Source of the DNA: BOG-994 sp049514215 | Lineage (GTDB): Bacteria; Pseudomonadota; Gammaproteobacteria; Burkholderiales; Burkholderiaceae_D | DNA length: 64,000 bases | Direction: 5' to 3' | Assembly: GCA_049514215.1 (NCBI GenBank) | Contig: JBEKVI010000001.1 | Coordinates: 1 to 64,000, forward strand | Shown here: in pieces, positions 42,457 through 50,664 of the stretch | Numbering within the stretch: the first letter of the stretch is position 1 | Layout: every line of letters starts with the position of its first letter | The notes under the pieces: generated by a model | Database searches by the model: none | Told to the model about the DNA's origin: nothing | What the model saw: only the letters and a program-made list of their open reading frames with translations | Program-made: the position numbers and the translations under genes

Positions 42457-43452
42457 CTAGCCCACGAGCTTTTTCAAGAGCTCTGTCTTGGCGGTGTCAT
42501 AGTCCGCAGCGGAGATCAGTCCCTTGTCGAGCAGACCCTTGAGTTTTTCCAGCCGCGCTTCCGGACCATCGGCGGCGCTGGCGGCGGCGGTCTGGGCGCC
42601 AGCCAATCCCTGGACCATCGTCTGACCGAAGGCCATTCCCGCTGAAAGTCCGGCGCCCAATCCGGCGACGCCCCCCTCGTTTTGTGCAGCAAGAGGGATT
42701 GCGTTGGCGACCTGGTATTGCGTGTACTTGTTCAGATCGCCCGCCATGCCCATCGAGATGCGCTTATCGAGGGCCTCCTGCAGGTCCTCGGGCAGATTGA
42801 TGCTCGTCACGTTAAACGCGTCCACCGAAAGCCCGTACTGCGCGAACGCGGCAGCGACGCCGCCTTTGACCTGGTCGCCCATGAGGGTCTGGTTGGCTGC
42901 CATGTTCAAGAACGGCACGCTTGACGAGCCGAGCGCGCTGGCGATCGTGGAGACGAGAATGCCCCGCAACTGTTCTTCGAGATCGTCGCGGGTGTACAGC
43001 GCGCGTGTTCCGCTGATTTCGGTGAAAAACTTGCGAGCATCGGCGATCCGGTAGGAGTACATGCCGAAGGCCCGAAGCCGGACCATGCCGAAATCCGGAT
43101 CCCTCAACGTGATCGCCTGGGGCGTTCCCCATTTGCGACCCGTCTGTACGCGCGTGCTGAAAAAGTAGACGTCCGATTTAAAGGGAGACTCGAAGAGCTT
43201 GTCCCAGTTCTTTAGGTAGGTCAAAACCGGCAAGGTCTGAGTGGTCAGCTTGTACATTCCCGGACCGAAAACGTCGGCGATCTTTCCTTCATTGACGAAG
43301 ACCGCCACCTGGGATTCCCGCACTGTCAGGCTGCCACCATATTGGATTTCGAAGTCCTGCATCGGGAACCGATAGGCCAACACGCCCTCGGTGTCCTCGT
43401 TCCATTGCAGGATATCGATGAACTGTTTCTTGATAAATGATCCGAGACTCAT
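42457..43452 (-). CDS. SPFH-domain protein with C-terminal SHOCT motif
   Basis: 331-residue cytoplasmic protein of the YdjI/'virion core protein' SPFH group. The N-terminus FIDILQWNEDTEGVLAYRFP is characteristic, followed by the SPFH beta/alpha core (LTVRESQVAVFVNEGK, FGPGMYKL, RLRAFGMYSYRI) and helices with Ala/Gly-rich spacer (GVAGLGAGLSAGMAFG). The final 30 residues (LEKLKGLLDKGLISAADY then AKTELLKKL) form a SHOCT oligomerisation motif. AGGAAGGAG precedes the start at 43452. It likely forms large membrane-apposed assemblies with the DUF350 and DUF4178 partners. Confidence 0.88.
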   Translation of the reverse strand: MSLGSFIKKQFIDILQWNEDTEGVLAYRFPMQDFEIQYGGSLTVRESQVAVFVNEGKIADVFGPGMYKLTTQTLPVLTYLKNWDKLFESPFKSDVYFFSTRVQTGRKWGTPQAITLRDPDFGMVRLRAFGMYSYRIADARKFFTEISGTRALYTRDDLEEQLRGILVSTIASALGSSSVPFLNMAANQTLMGDQVKGGVAAAFAQYGLSVDAFNVTSINLPEDLQEALDKRISMGMAGDLNKYTQYQVANAIPLAAQNEGGVAGLGAGLSAGMAFGQTMVQGLAGAQTAAASAADGPEARLEKLKGLLDKGLISAADYDTAKTELLKKLVG

Positions 43453-43494
43453 CTTGGAACTCCTTCCTCAGAGGGACAGTAACGTTTTGACGGG

Positions 43495-43881
43495 CTAGGA
43501 AAGACAGGCCGCGTTGACGGCTCCGACCGCAAGCGAGATCGCGGCGAGCAGTCCGCCGAACGCTACGTTGCCCCCCTCGATTTGTTCTTTGGACATGTGT
43601 AGAAGGCGCGTGACGAGCACGTAAGCAAGCAGTTGAACCACGGCCGCTCCCAACGCCCAGCCGAGAAACTGGAGCAGGGAGTCGGTGTGGATCACGCCCG
43701 ATGCCACCGTCAGTGAAAATCCCACCAAGGCTCCGCCCAGGGAGAGGGCGGCCGCCCCATTGCCCTGGCGAATGAGGCCAATCTCGTCAAACGGGGTGGC
43801 CCATGTGTAGACCAGGAAAAACACGAACAGAAGCAGCCCTGCTGTCACCAGGTGCAAGGCATAATTCGCAATGATCTCCAC
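43495..43881 (-). CDS. DUF350 membrane protein
   Basis: 128-residue protein with about four transmembrane helices (LVTAGLLLFVFFLVYTW; LSLGGALVGFSLTVASGV; FLGWALGAAVVQLLAYVLV; VAFGGLLAAISLAVGAVN), the DUF350/YjfL pattern, including the conserved QGNGAAALSLGG turn. The GTG at 43881 has AGGGGA upstream; the frame also opens at GTG 43917. First gene of the leftward module, 56 bp from the divergent aminopropyltransferase gene, so a shared divergent promoter lies in between. Confidence 0.85.
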   Translation of the reverse strand: MEIIANYALHLVTAGLLLFVFFLVYTWATPFDEIGLIRQGNGAAALSLGGALVGFSLTVASGVIHTDSLLQFLGWALGAAVVQLLAYVLVTRLLHMSKEQIEGGNVAFGGLLAAISLAVGAVNAACLS

Positions 43882-43937
43882 GGCTTCCCCTCGGATGTGG
43901 CTTCGGTTAATTATCACATCAGCTTGCCGCGCACGCG

Positions 43938-45449
43938 ATGATTGATCGCATTTTAGTTATATCGGTCTTTTTTGTCGCCTCGTGTGGACTTGCCTATGAG
44001 CTGATCGTCGGGGCGCTGTCGAGCTACCTCCTCGGTGATTCGGTTCTGCAGTTTTCAACCGTCATCGGATGCTACCTCTTCGCCATGGGAGTGGGCTCGC
44101 ATGCCTCGCGCTATATCAGGGACGACGATGTCCTGACCCGCTTTGTCGACATTGAACTCGCGATTGGTTTTTTTGGAGGAGTGTCAGCAGCTCTGCTGTT
44201 TCTGATCTTTTCGTGGGCCGCCGCGCCGTTTCGCGCCGTCCTCTACAGCCTCGTTTTTCTGATTGGTGCCCTAATCGGTCTCGAAATTCCCCTCGTCATG
44301 CGCGCGCTCAATGCCCGCAAGGCTCCGTTCGCCGATCTCGTCAGCCGCGTCCTGACCTTCGACTACCTCGGCGCCTTGGCCGTCTCGCTCCTGTTTCCCC
44401 TCGTCCTTGCCCCCCGTCTTGGTCTGAGCCGCACCAGTTTTCTGTTCGGTATCGTCAACGTCGGGGTCGCACTGTGGACCATTCAGAGTTTTCATACCGC
44501 CATCCACAATGCCCGCGGACGGGTTCTGCGTGGGGCGGTCGTGCTCGCACTCCTGGGTTTGGGCCTGGTGACCTCCGACCGGCTCGTCTACTGGGGAGAG
44601 CATGGGTTGTTCGGCGATGAGATCATCTATGCCGCAACGACGCCCTATCAAAGGCTTGTCGTGACTCGCTGGAAGGACGATCTGAGGCTCTACATTAACG
44701 GCAACCTGCAGTTCTCTTCGCGCGACGAGCATCGCTACCACGAAGCATTGGTCCATCCAGCCTTAGCCAGCATCCCCTGGGCGCAATCCGTCCTCGTTCT
44801 GGGCGGGGGCGACGGACTCGCCGTGCGCGAGATCTTGCGCTATCCGAACATCAAGAGCGTGACACTGGTTGATCTCGACTCGGAGATGACGAGTCTATTT
44901 TCGAGCTCGAGCGATCTTGTCTTACTGAATCACGGCTCCCTGAAGGACCCGCGGGTGAGGGTCATCAACGCGGACGCAGCGATCTGGATTGCGCAAAACA
45001 CCTCGACCTTCGATGCCATCTTCGTCGATTTTCCGGATCCTTCGAGCTTCGCCTTGGGCAAGCTCTATTCCGTGCCGTTTTACAGTCTCGTGAAAAAGGC
45101 CGTCTCGTCGCACGGCATTGTCGTGGTTCAGTCCACCTCCCCCTATTTTGCGCCGCACGCCTACTGGTCCATTGATGCCACGCTCAAGGAGGCCGGATTT
45201 CTCACCTTTCCGTACCATGCGTATGTTCCCTCTTTCGGGGAATGGGGCTTCATTCTTTCCACCTTGGAGCTCAGTTTCCAGCCTCCCCAGTCCTACACTT
45301 TGCCCATGCGGTATCTGAATGCGGAAGTCACCCGGGAAATGTTCTCATTTCCTCCGGATATGCCGCACCCGATCGTCGAAGCCAATCACCTCAACGACCA
45401 GTCGCTGGTCCGATACTTTGACCAAGACTGGCACCAAGTGATCCGCTGA
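43938..45449 (+). CDS. Membrane polyamine aminopropyltransferase (7TM-PABS, SpeE-like)
   Basis: 503 residues. The N-terminal half has about seven transmembrane helices (from ILVISVFFVASCGLAYELIV); the C-terminal half is a spermidine-synthase (PABS) domain. PABS landmarks: TPYQRLVVTRW, LYINGNLQFSSRDEHRYHE, LVLGGGDGLAVREI (nucleoside site), TLVDLD, and IFVDFPDPSSFALGKLYS gatekeeper loop with the catalytic-type Asp. It should transfer an aminopropyl group from decarboxylated AdoMet (made by the nearby SpeD) to a diamine, beside or across the inner membrane. Pseudomonas aeruginosa PA4774 (SpeE2) is a membrane analogue tied to surface spermidine. Its TGA overlaps the next ATG by one base. Confidence 0.88.
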   Translation: MIDRILVISVFFVASCGLAYELIVGALSSYLLGDSVLQFSTVIGCYLFAMGVGSHASRYIRDDDVLTRFVDIELAIGFFGGVSAALLFLIFSWAAAPFRAVLYSLVFLIGALIGLEIPLVMRALNARKAPFADLVSRVLTFDYLGALAVSLLFPLVLAPRLGLSRTSFLFGIVNVGVALWTIQSFHTAIHNARGRVLRGAVVLALLGLGLVTSDRLVYWGEHGLFGDEIIYAATTPYQRLVVTRWKDDLRLYINGNLQFSSRDEHRYHEALVHPALASIPWAQSVLVLGGGDGLAVREILRYPNIKSVTLVDLDSEMTSLFSSSSDLVLLNHGSLKDPRVRVINADAAIWIAQNTSTFDAIFVDFPDPSSFALGKLYSVPFYSLVKKAVSSHGIVVVQSTSPYFAPHAYWSIDATLKEAGFLTFPYHAYVPSFGEWGFILSTLELSFQPPQSYTLPMRYLNAEVTREMFSFPPDMPHPIVEANHLNDQSLVRYFDQDWHQVIR

Positions 45450-47062
45450 TGGAGCGCAGGCACTTTCTATTGGCCTCAGGAGCGATCGCCGCCGCCGGAG
45501 CGGTCGGTGCCGCCTTCTGGCAGTGGGAGCGCGTTCCTGCAAGCGTGCGCTATCCTGGCCGCCTTGAGGGCCATTGGCTGCGGGATACATCGCGACTGCC
45601 CCAGGCCTCACGCAGCATGACGACTGACGTCCTGATTCTCGGCTCGGGCATTGCGGCCCTGACGGCCGCCTGGAAGCTCTACAAGGAAGGTTGTCGGGAT
45701 TTCGTGGTCGTATCCGGCCCGGAACTCTACGGCAACGCGGCAGGTGGCAGGCTTGAGGCGCAGAACTACCCAACTGGCGCCCATTACCTTCCGTTGCCCA
45801 GCCTCGAGTCGCGCCATGTGCGAGAGATGCTTTTTGATCTCGGCGTGATTTTGCGCAATCCCTATGCCGAGCGCCCCTACTACGATGAGCGCTTTTTGCT
45901 GCACGCGCCTGGCGAGCGCGTGCTGTATCGGAATCAATGGTACGAGGGCTACGAGCCGCCGCTCTCCCAAGACGGCAGCGCACGGTCCGAGCGCGGGCGC
46001 TTCTTCGATCTCATCGACACGCTCGCTGCGACCCGAGGCAGCGATGGACGGCGCCTGTTCGTGATCCCCTTGGAGGAGTCCTCCGCGGATCCGACCTGGC
46101 GTTCTCTCGATCATCAGTCCTTTGACAACTGGCTCGACTCCGAGGGCTTTCGGGCCGAGTCCTTGCGCTGGTACCTGAACTATTGCTGCCGCGACGACTA
46201 TGGTCGCCATGCCCGTGAGATCTCGGCATGGGCGGGATTGCATTACTTTTGTGCCCGCATCGGGCAGGCGGAAAACGCGCAGCGCGGCGCCGTTCTCACC
46301 TGGCCCGAGGGGCTCTCTGCGCTCGCGCAAGGCCTCGGGCGCCTTGCGCGTTTACCGGAGCGCCTCGTTGAGGGCACGGTGGCCCGTCTTCAACCTGTCG
46401 CAGAGGGCATGGAAGCGCTGTGCTTTCAGATGCAATCCGGGACGCCGCGAGCGTTTACCGTCAAAGCACGCCGAACGATCTTGGCCGTCCCGCTTCTCGT
46501 TGGTGCCCGCGTGCTCCCCAATGCGCTGGAACTCGGCTTTGATAGTGCTCGCGATATGCCGCGCTACGCGCCTTGGCTCGTCTCGAACTTCCTGATGAAC
46601 GAGTTTCCTGAGGAAAAGGGCGGTGAACCCTTGGCCTGGGACAATGTGGTCTATGGCGAGCGCGGTCTGGGTTACGTGGTCTCGACACATCAAGAGATTC
46701 GTCAGAGTCGTCCGGCCCAGTCGGTGTTCTCCGCCTACAATGCCCTGTCGGACATGGAGCCGGGCCTGGGGCGGCGTTGGCTGGATACGGCGAGCGTTCC
46801 GGACCTCTTGGAGGCCGCCGCGGCGGATCTGCGACTGGCCTACGGCTGGACTCTTGCGCCTTGCGTGGACCGCGTCGAGATCACCGTGCGGGGACATGCA
46901 ATGACCGTCCCCGCTCCGGGTTTTCTGTCGAACCCCGGACTTAAGGCTCTGCGCAGTCTCGATGGGCCGCTATTGATTGCACACTCCGATCTTTCGGGGC
47001 TATCCGTCTTCGAAGAGGCCGCATGGTGGGGCTATCGGGCCGCCCAGAAAATTCTCTCGTAA
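45449..47062 (+). CDS. Tat-exported FAD-dependent oxidoreductase, amine oxidase-like
   Basis: 537 residues. Twin-Arg signal ERRHFLLASGAIAAAGAVGAAF predicts folded export. A Rossmann FAD motif (DVLILGSGIAALTAAWKLY) follows at about residue 54, then NAAGGRLEAQNYPTGAHYLP, where the GGR-type loop fits the monoamine-oxidase/phytoene-desaturase fold, and a C-terminal FAD contact (DLSGLSVFEEAAWWGYRAA). Co-translation with the aminopropyltransferase (TGATG overlap) suggests a polyamine or polyamine adduct as substrate, but this is inference. Convergent with the C13 peptidase gene (27 bp gap). Confidence 0.85.
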   Translation: MERRHFLLASGAIAAAGAVGAAFWQWERVPASVRYPGRLEGHWLRDTSRLPQASRSMTTDVLILGSGIAALTAAWKLYKEGCRDFVVVSGPELYGNAAGGRLEAQNYPTGAHYLPLPSLESRHVREMLFDLGVILRNPYAERPYYDERFLLHAPGERVLYRNQWYEGYEPPLSQDGSARSERGRFFDLIDTLAATRGSDGRRLFVIPLEESSADPTWRSLDHQSFDNWLDSEGFRAESLRWYLNYCCRDDYGRHAREISAWAGLHYFCARIGQAENAQRGAVLTWPEGLSALAQGLGRLARLPERLVEGTVARLQPVAEGMEALCFQMQSGTPRAFTVKARRTILAVPLLVGARVLPNALELGFDSARDMPRYAPWLVSNFLMNEFPEEKGGEPLAWDNVVYGERGLGYVVSTHQEIRQSRPAQSVFSAYNALSDMEPGLGRRWLDTASVPDLLEAAAADLRLAYGWTLAPCVDRVEITVRGHAMTVPAPGFLSNPGLKALRSLDGPLLIAHSDLSGLSVFEEAAWWGYRAAQKILS

Positions 47063-47089
47063 GCCGGGCGCGAGAGTTCCGGCAGACTT

Positions 47090-49051
47090 CTAAGGAAGGC
47101 TCTCTCGCGTCAGTTGCGATTGGAACGTGCGCAAGACCGGCTGGATTCCTTTGCCGATATAGATCTGAGGATCCGAAGGCACGAAGCCCTGTGCGGCCTC
47201 ACGGGCCGCAATCTTCGGACGGGCCACGCGAAATGCCTCGATGAAGGAATAGGTACTGCGCAGGGCCTCGTCAAAGTAGGCGCGACCGAAATAGGTGAAA
47301 TTCTCCTCGCTCGAGCATCCGAAGGAGGAGCGGTCGGCTGCGGCCGCGGTCATGATCAACGAGTAATCCGACTTGAGTGCGGGCACAAAAGCGCCCGAGT
47401 AACAAGCTGATACCACGACCACCCGGTTGCGCACGCCGGCCTCATCGAGCATGCGTCTGAGTTCACCGGGCCGGATGTCGTTCAGATGCAGCGGTGGAAA
47501 GGAGACCGCGAAGCGGTGATCCGGACTCCCGTGGGAGGTCATGTAAAGAAAGAGGATGTCGCGATCGGGCACCATGAGTGCACCCACGCGGGAGAGTGTG
47601 CGCGCCAATGCCGTCCGCGTGGCAAGCGGATCTGAATCGATGGTGGCGGGATTGTTGATCAGAAGCACGGAGTGGTCGGCTCCTTCGAAGCGCTGTGCAA
47701 AAAGCCGGTCGATGCTTTTGACTTCCTTCATGAAGACATCTTGTGCCGAGGTCCCCGCGAAGCCGACGAAATACAGGTTGACCCGGTCCTGCCGTGGGGC
47801 TGCCAGGTGCGCCAGCGCTGCGTCCAGGAGCTTCGAATCCTCTTCGAGGAGGACGCCGCTTTCGGCGGTTCGCGCGCCGTCGGACGGGAGCATGCGCGAC
47901 GCGGCTGGGACGGGATCAGCATCAGCGCGAGGGAGCCAGAGCGTGTCGTCGTAGGGGACATAGCCTAGGATCAAGCCGACGAGCAGGGCGCTGGCGAGCA
48001 ATCCGGGGATGCTTTTGAGAATTCCGCGTCGCGTTCGCAACACCAGTGCCCAACCGAGTGCGACAGCAAGCCAGGTCGCCCCCAGGGTGCTCACGACCGC
48101 GTCCTCCGGAACCACGCGGCCCAAAGTGGACTCGATGGAAGTCATCTGCGCGAGGACTGCGCTGGCAGGTTCGGTGTACAAAAAGGTTGCAAGGCCCAGC
48201 GTGACGAGCTCGGAGAGCCGATCTGCTCGTCCCGACAGGGCCGCCGCGCACCCCCCTGCCCACATCAGAACCGGGATGACAAAAAGTAGGCCCGGAACGC
48301 CCGCGAGGTTGAATTCCGAGTCCGCCTCGGCAAGAAGGTACTGAACGGCCGCGGCACTGGCGATGATCGTCAGGCTCAGCGCGACCCATTGGCCCGGACG
48401 CATGTCGAGCGTGGCGCGCCGACGAGGCCATAGAAGTGCGCAGCCCAAGCCGGCCCAAAGGTTTTGGAAGTAGCCGCGAAGAAGTGACGCGAAGACTCCC
48501 CTTATCTCTGGGGCATCGCCGGGAGGTTCGGTCCGTCCGCTGAGCACCTCTAGCGCCGCGACCAGCGCGGGCCCCTCTTTCAAATCCGACAGGAGACTCT
48601 GCGGTATCCAGAGCCGCCTGGTCCCGCTCCAGTTCACGAACAGTCCCAACGGATCGTGTTGCAGATCGCGCACCTGAGGTCGCTTGATCCTTAGCGACTG
48701 CGAATCGTGCGTCCATCGGATCGCCGTGGCAGTCACGCGCAGGGTGCAGCGGCCCACGACAATCCCTCGGGGAATGTCGTCGGGCCACCGGCGCCGAAGG
48801 CGGCCCATGAGATAGAGCGCGATCCATAGAACACCCAGTACCCCGCCTAACTCGACGCAATGGAGGACGCTGAGCTCGCCGCTTTGTCGAGCGGCAACGA
48901 GAACCACGACCACCGCGAACCCGAGCAGTGCTTGCAAGGCGAGCCCGGCACTCCGCTTCGGACCACGGTGCGTCTCGCTCGCCGAAACAGCTGCAGCGGC
49001 TGCGGCTTCGGCAGCAGTGACGGTGTATGTGACAGTAAATGCTCTGGTCAT
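47090..49051 (-). CDS. YcxB-like / membrane / C13 (legumain-like) peptidase fusion
   Basis: 653 residues from the ATG at 49051 (frame open to 49213, which would enter the divergent gene). N-terminal part: FTVTYTVTAAEA strand, two TM helices (QALLGFAVVVVLVAA; LGVLWIALYLMG) and a PH-like stretch (RCTLRVTATAIRWTHD), the layout of YcxB-like proteins. Middle: several TM helices (about residues 215-400). C-terminal about 220 residues: Peptidase C13 caspase-like domain with catalytic His in FLYMTSHGSPDH and Cys in VVVSACYSGAF, preceded by LYFVGFAGTSAQDVF. The peptidase domain probably faces the periplasm. Target unknown. Confidence 0.8.
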   Translation of the reverse strand: MTRAFTVTYTVTAAEAAAAAAVSASETHRGPKRSAGLALQALLGFAVVVVLVAARQSGELSVLHCVELGGVLGVLWIALYLMGRLRRRWPDDIPRGIVVGRCTLRVTATAIRWTHDSQSLRIKRPQVRDLQHDPLGLFVNWSGTRRLWIPQSLLSDLKEGPALVAALEVLSGRTEPPGDAPEIRGVFASLLRGYFQNLWAGLGCALLWPRRRATLDMRPGQWVALSLTIIASAAAVQYLLAEADSEFNLAGVPGLLFVIPVLMWAGGCAAALSGRADRLSELVTLGLATFLYTEPASAVLAQMTSIESTLGRVVPEDAVVSTLGATWLAVALGWALVLRTRRGILKSIPGLLASALLVGLILGYVPYDDTLWLPRADADPVPAASRMLPSDGARTAESGVLLEEDSKLLDAALAHLAAPRQDRVNLYFVGFAGTSAQDVFMKEVKSIDRLFAQRFEGADHSVLLINNPATIDSDPLATRTALARTLSRVGALMVPDRDILFLYMTSHGSPDHRFAVSFPPLHLNDIRPGELRRMLDEAGVRNRVVVVSACYSGAFVPALKSDYSLIMTAAAADRSSFGCSSEENFTYFGRAYFDEALRSTYSFIEAFRVARPKIAAREAAQGFVPSDPQIYIGKGIQPVLRTFQSQLTRESLP

Positions 49052-49164
49052 CGACTTGCGCTCGCGACGGATCCCTTGATATAACATGCCGAAATGGCGA
49101 TCGCTATCCCTCCCCGCTTCGGCCGTAAAACTCTGGGCCGGCGCCAGTCCGCCACAATGCAAGA

Positions 49165-50163
49165 ATGAGCGCGGGTCGCTGGCCGCGCAAGTTCTCCGTT
49201 GGTCTTGGCGCACTCCTCTTTCTGATGAGCGGCTTCGCCCAAGCGGGGCAATATCCCTCGATTCCCCCCAACAAAGACGATGATCTGACCTATTTCTCGG
49301 CGCATGGCGGCCAGATCCACGGGGTCCCGGCGCTACGCCTCATGGCACACAAGGCGGACCTCATCATCTGGTGCGCCGGAAACCAATATGTCGCGATACC
49401 GGACCTGATTCAGGCCTACCAGTCGGCATTTCCGGGCAACAACGTGGGCGTTGTGACCATGCCACCCGAACTGGAGTTAGCCGCTATCCGCGCCGGAGGC
49501 TGGCACTACCAGGGCAAGGACTTCCCAGGGGTCCCGGATGTCTACGGAACGGTCAGTGTCGACGCGCTTCGTCGGGCGCAACGGATTCGCCAGTACGTCG
49601 CCTATGCCCACAACGAGCTCGAGCTCATGGTGAAAAGAGGCAATCCGAAGCACGTCACAAGCCTCGAGGACCTGGTGCGCAAGGATCTGCGGGTGGTACT
49701 TCCCAATCCGCTCGATGAGGGCATCATGAAGGTCTACGCCAAGCCGATTCTCGTGCGCCTGGGCGTCTGGGAGGCGCTTTCGGGCGGCGTTGATTGCCGC
49801 GCCTGTCTTAGGCAAGGCCACGTCTATTTCGCATCCGTTCACCATCGGGATGCTCCGCTGCGTCTTTCTTCGGACATGGCGGACGTCGCTCTGGTCTGGC
49901 GCACGGAGGTCGACGAGGCTATCCGCGTCGGAGCCCCTTTGGAGGGGGTGCATCTGCCACCGGAGCAAAGCGCAAAAAATGAAGTGACCTACTTTGCAGG
50001 CGCTCTTGGGCCTGGGCCGCGCGTGGATGCCGCACGCGATTTTCTCGAACTGCTGATCGGAGTCCAGGGACAGGCCGCCTATATCGAGCATGGTTTCGTG
50101 GGCATCGCCCCTTCCGAGAGGCTTCTCCTAACGCTGGGCGAGGAGGCCTCCAGCGGCCAGTGA
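49165..50163 (+). CDS. Periplasmic substrate-binding protein, ModA-like fold
   Basis: 332-residue exported type-2 periplasmic binding protein (signal peptide ending FAQAG). Family-type segments: IIWCAGNQYVAIPDLIQAYQ, ELELMVKRGNPKHVTSLEDL, VVLPNPLDEGIMKVYAKPIL, FASVHHRDAPLRLSSDMADVALVW, FLELLIGVQGQAAYIEHGFV. No ABC permease or ATPase is next to it, so it may be an orphan receptor or serve the neighbouring membrane peptidase. Ligand unknown (an oxyanion is typical of ModA relatives). Divergent from the C13 fusion with about 113 bp between starts. Confidence 0.78.
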   Translation: MSAGRWPRKFSVGLGALLFLMSGFAQAGQYPSIPPNKDDDLTYFSAHGGQIHGVPALRLMAHKADLIIWCAGNQYVAIPDLIQAYQSAFPGNNVGVVTMPPELELAAIRAGGWHYQGKDFPGVPDVYGTVSVDALRRAQRIRQYVAYAHNELELMVKRGNPKHVTSLEDLVRKDLRVVLPNPLDEGIMKVYAKPILVRLGVWEALSGGVDCRACLRQGHVYFASVHHRDAPLRLSSDMADVALVWRTEVDEAIRVGAPLEGVHLPPEQSAKNEVTYFAGALGPGPRVDAARDFLELLIGVQGQAAYIEHGFVGIAPSERLLLTLGEEASSGQ

Positions 50164-50194
50164 CGCAACGCCTTCGTCCAAGGTCGACCTGACG

Positions 50195-50659
50195 ATGACG
50201 CGCCGCAGCGCCGGAGCGCGCATGGGCCGGGCATCCTATGTGGCCTCAGTGTGCCTTGCCTTCCTGTGGTTTTGCGGCACGGTCATCCTTTTTCACGTGC
50301 AGGCAAGCCATGCGGGCTCCGTATCTCGCGCCGGTCTGCTGCTGACCACGCAAATCTCCGGGTGGATCTGCATCGTTGTCGTCGCCTTCCTTTCGGCCCG
50401 CCGCTTGCGCGACCTCGACGCGAACCCCTGGTGGTCGCTCGCCTTCGTGGTACCCCTTCTGGGGGTCGTCGTCTATATCGTCGTCGCGATCCCCTACCTC
50501 TGGTTCTTCCCAGGATCCGGCTATCCCAACCGGTACGGCGAGGCCGTAAAAAAGCCGCATCTGTTGACCGTGGTTGCCGCGCTGGCCGGGCCACTCCTCG
50601 TCCTGTGCGGCATTGTGGTCCTGCGAACCATCATTCTTGCGGATTCCGGAAACCTTTGA
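50195..50659 (+). CDS. DUF805-like inner-membrane protein
   Basis: 154 residues, four predicted transmembrane helices (ASVCLAFLWFCGTVILF; ISGWICIVVVAFLSA; WSLAFVVPLLGVVVYIVV; LTVVAALAGPLLVLCGIVVL). The central SARRLRDLDANPWWSL and PGSGYPNRYGE segments match the DUF805 signature (usually RLHDxGxSGWW and PGTxGPNRYG). Function of the family is unknown. Lies 31 bp after the binding protein and 5 bp from the convergent cfa-like stop. Confidence 0.72.
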   Translation: MTRRSAGARMGRASYVASVCLAFLWFCGTVILFHVQASHAGSVSRAGLLLTTQISGWICIVVVAFLSARRLRDLDANPWWSLAFVVPLLGVVVYIVVAIPYLWFFPGSGYPNRYGEAVKKPHLLTVVAALAGPLLVLCGIVVLRTIILADSGNL

Positions 50660-50664
50660 GCGGT

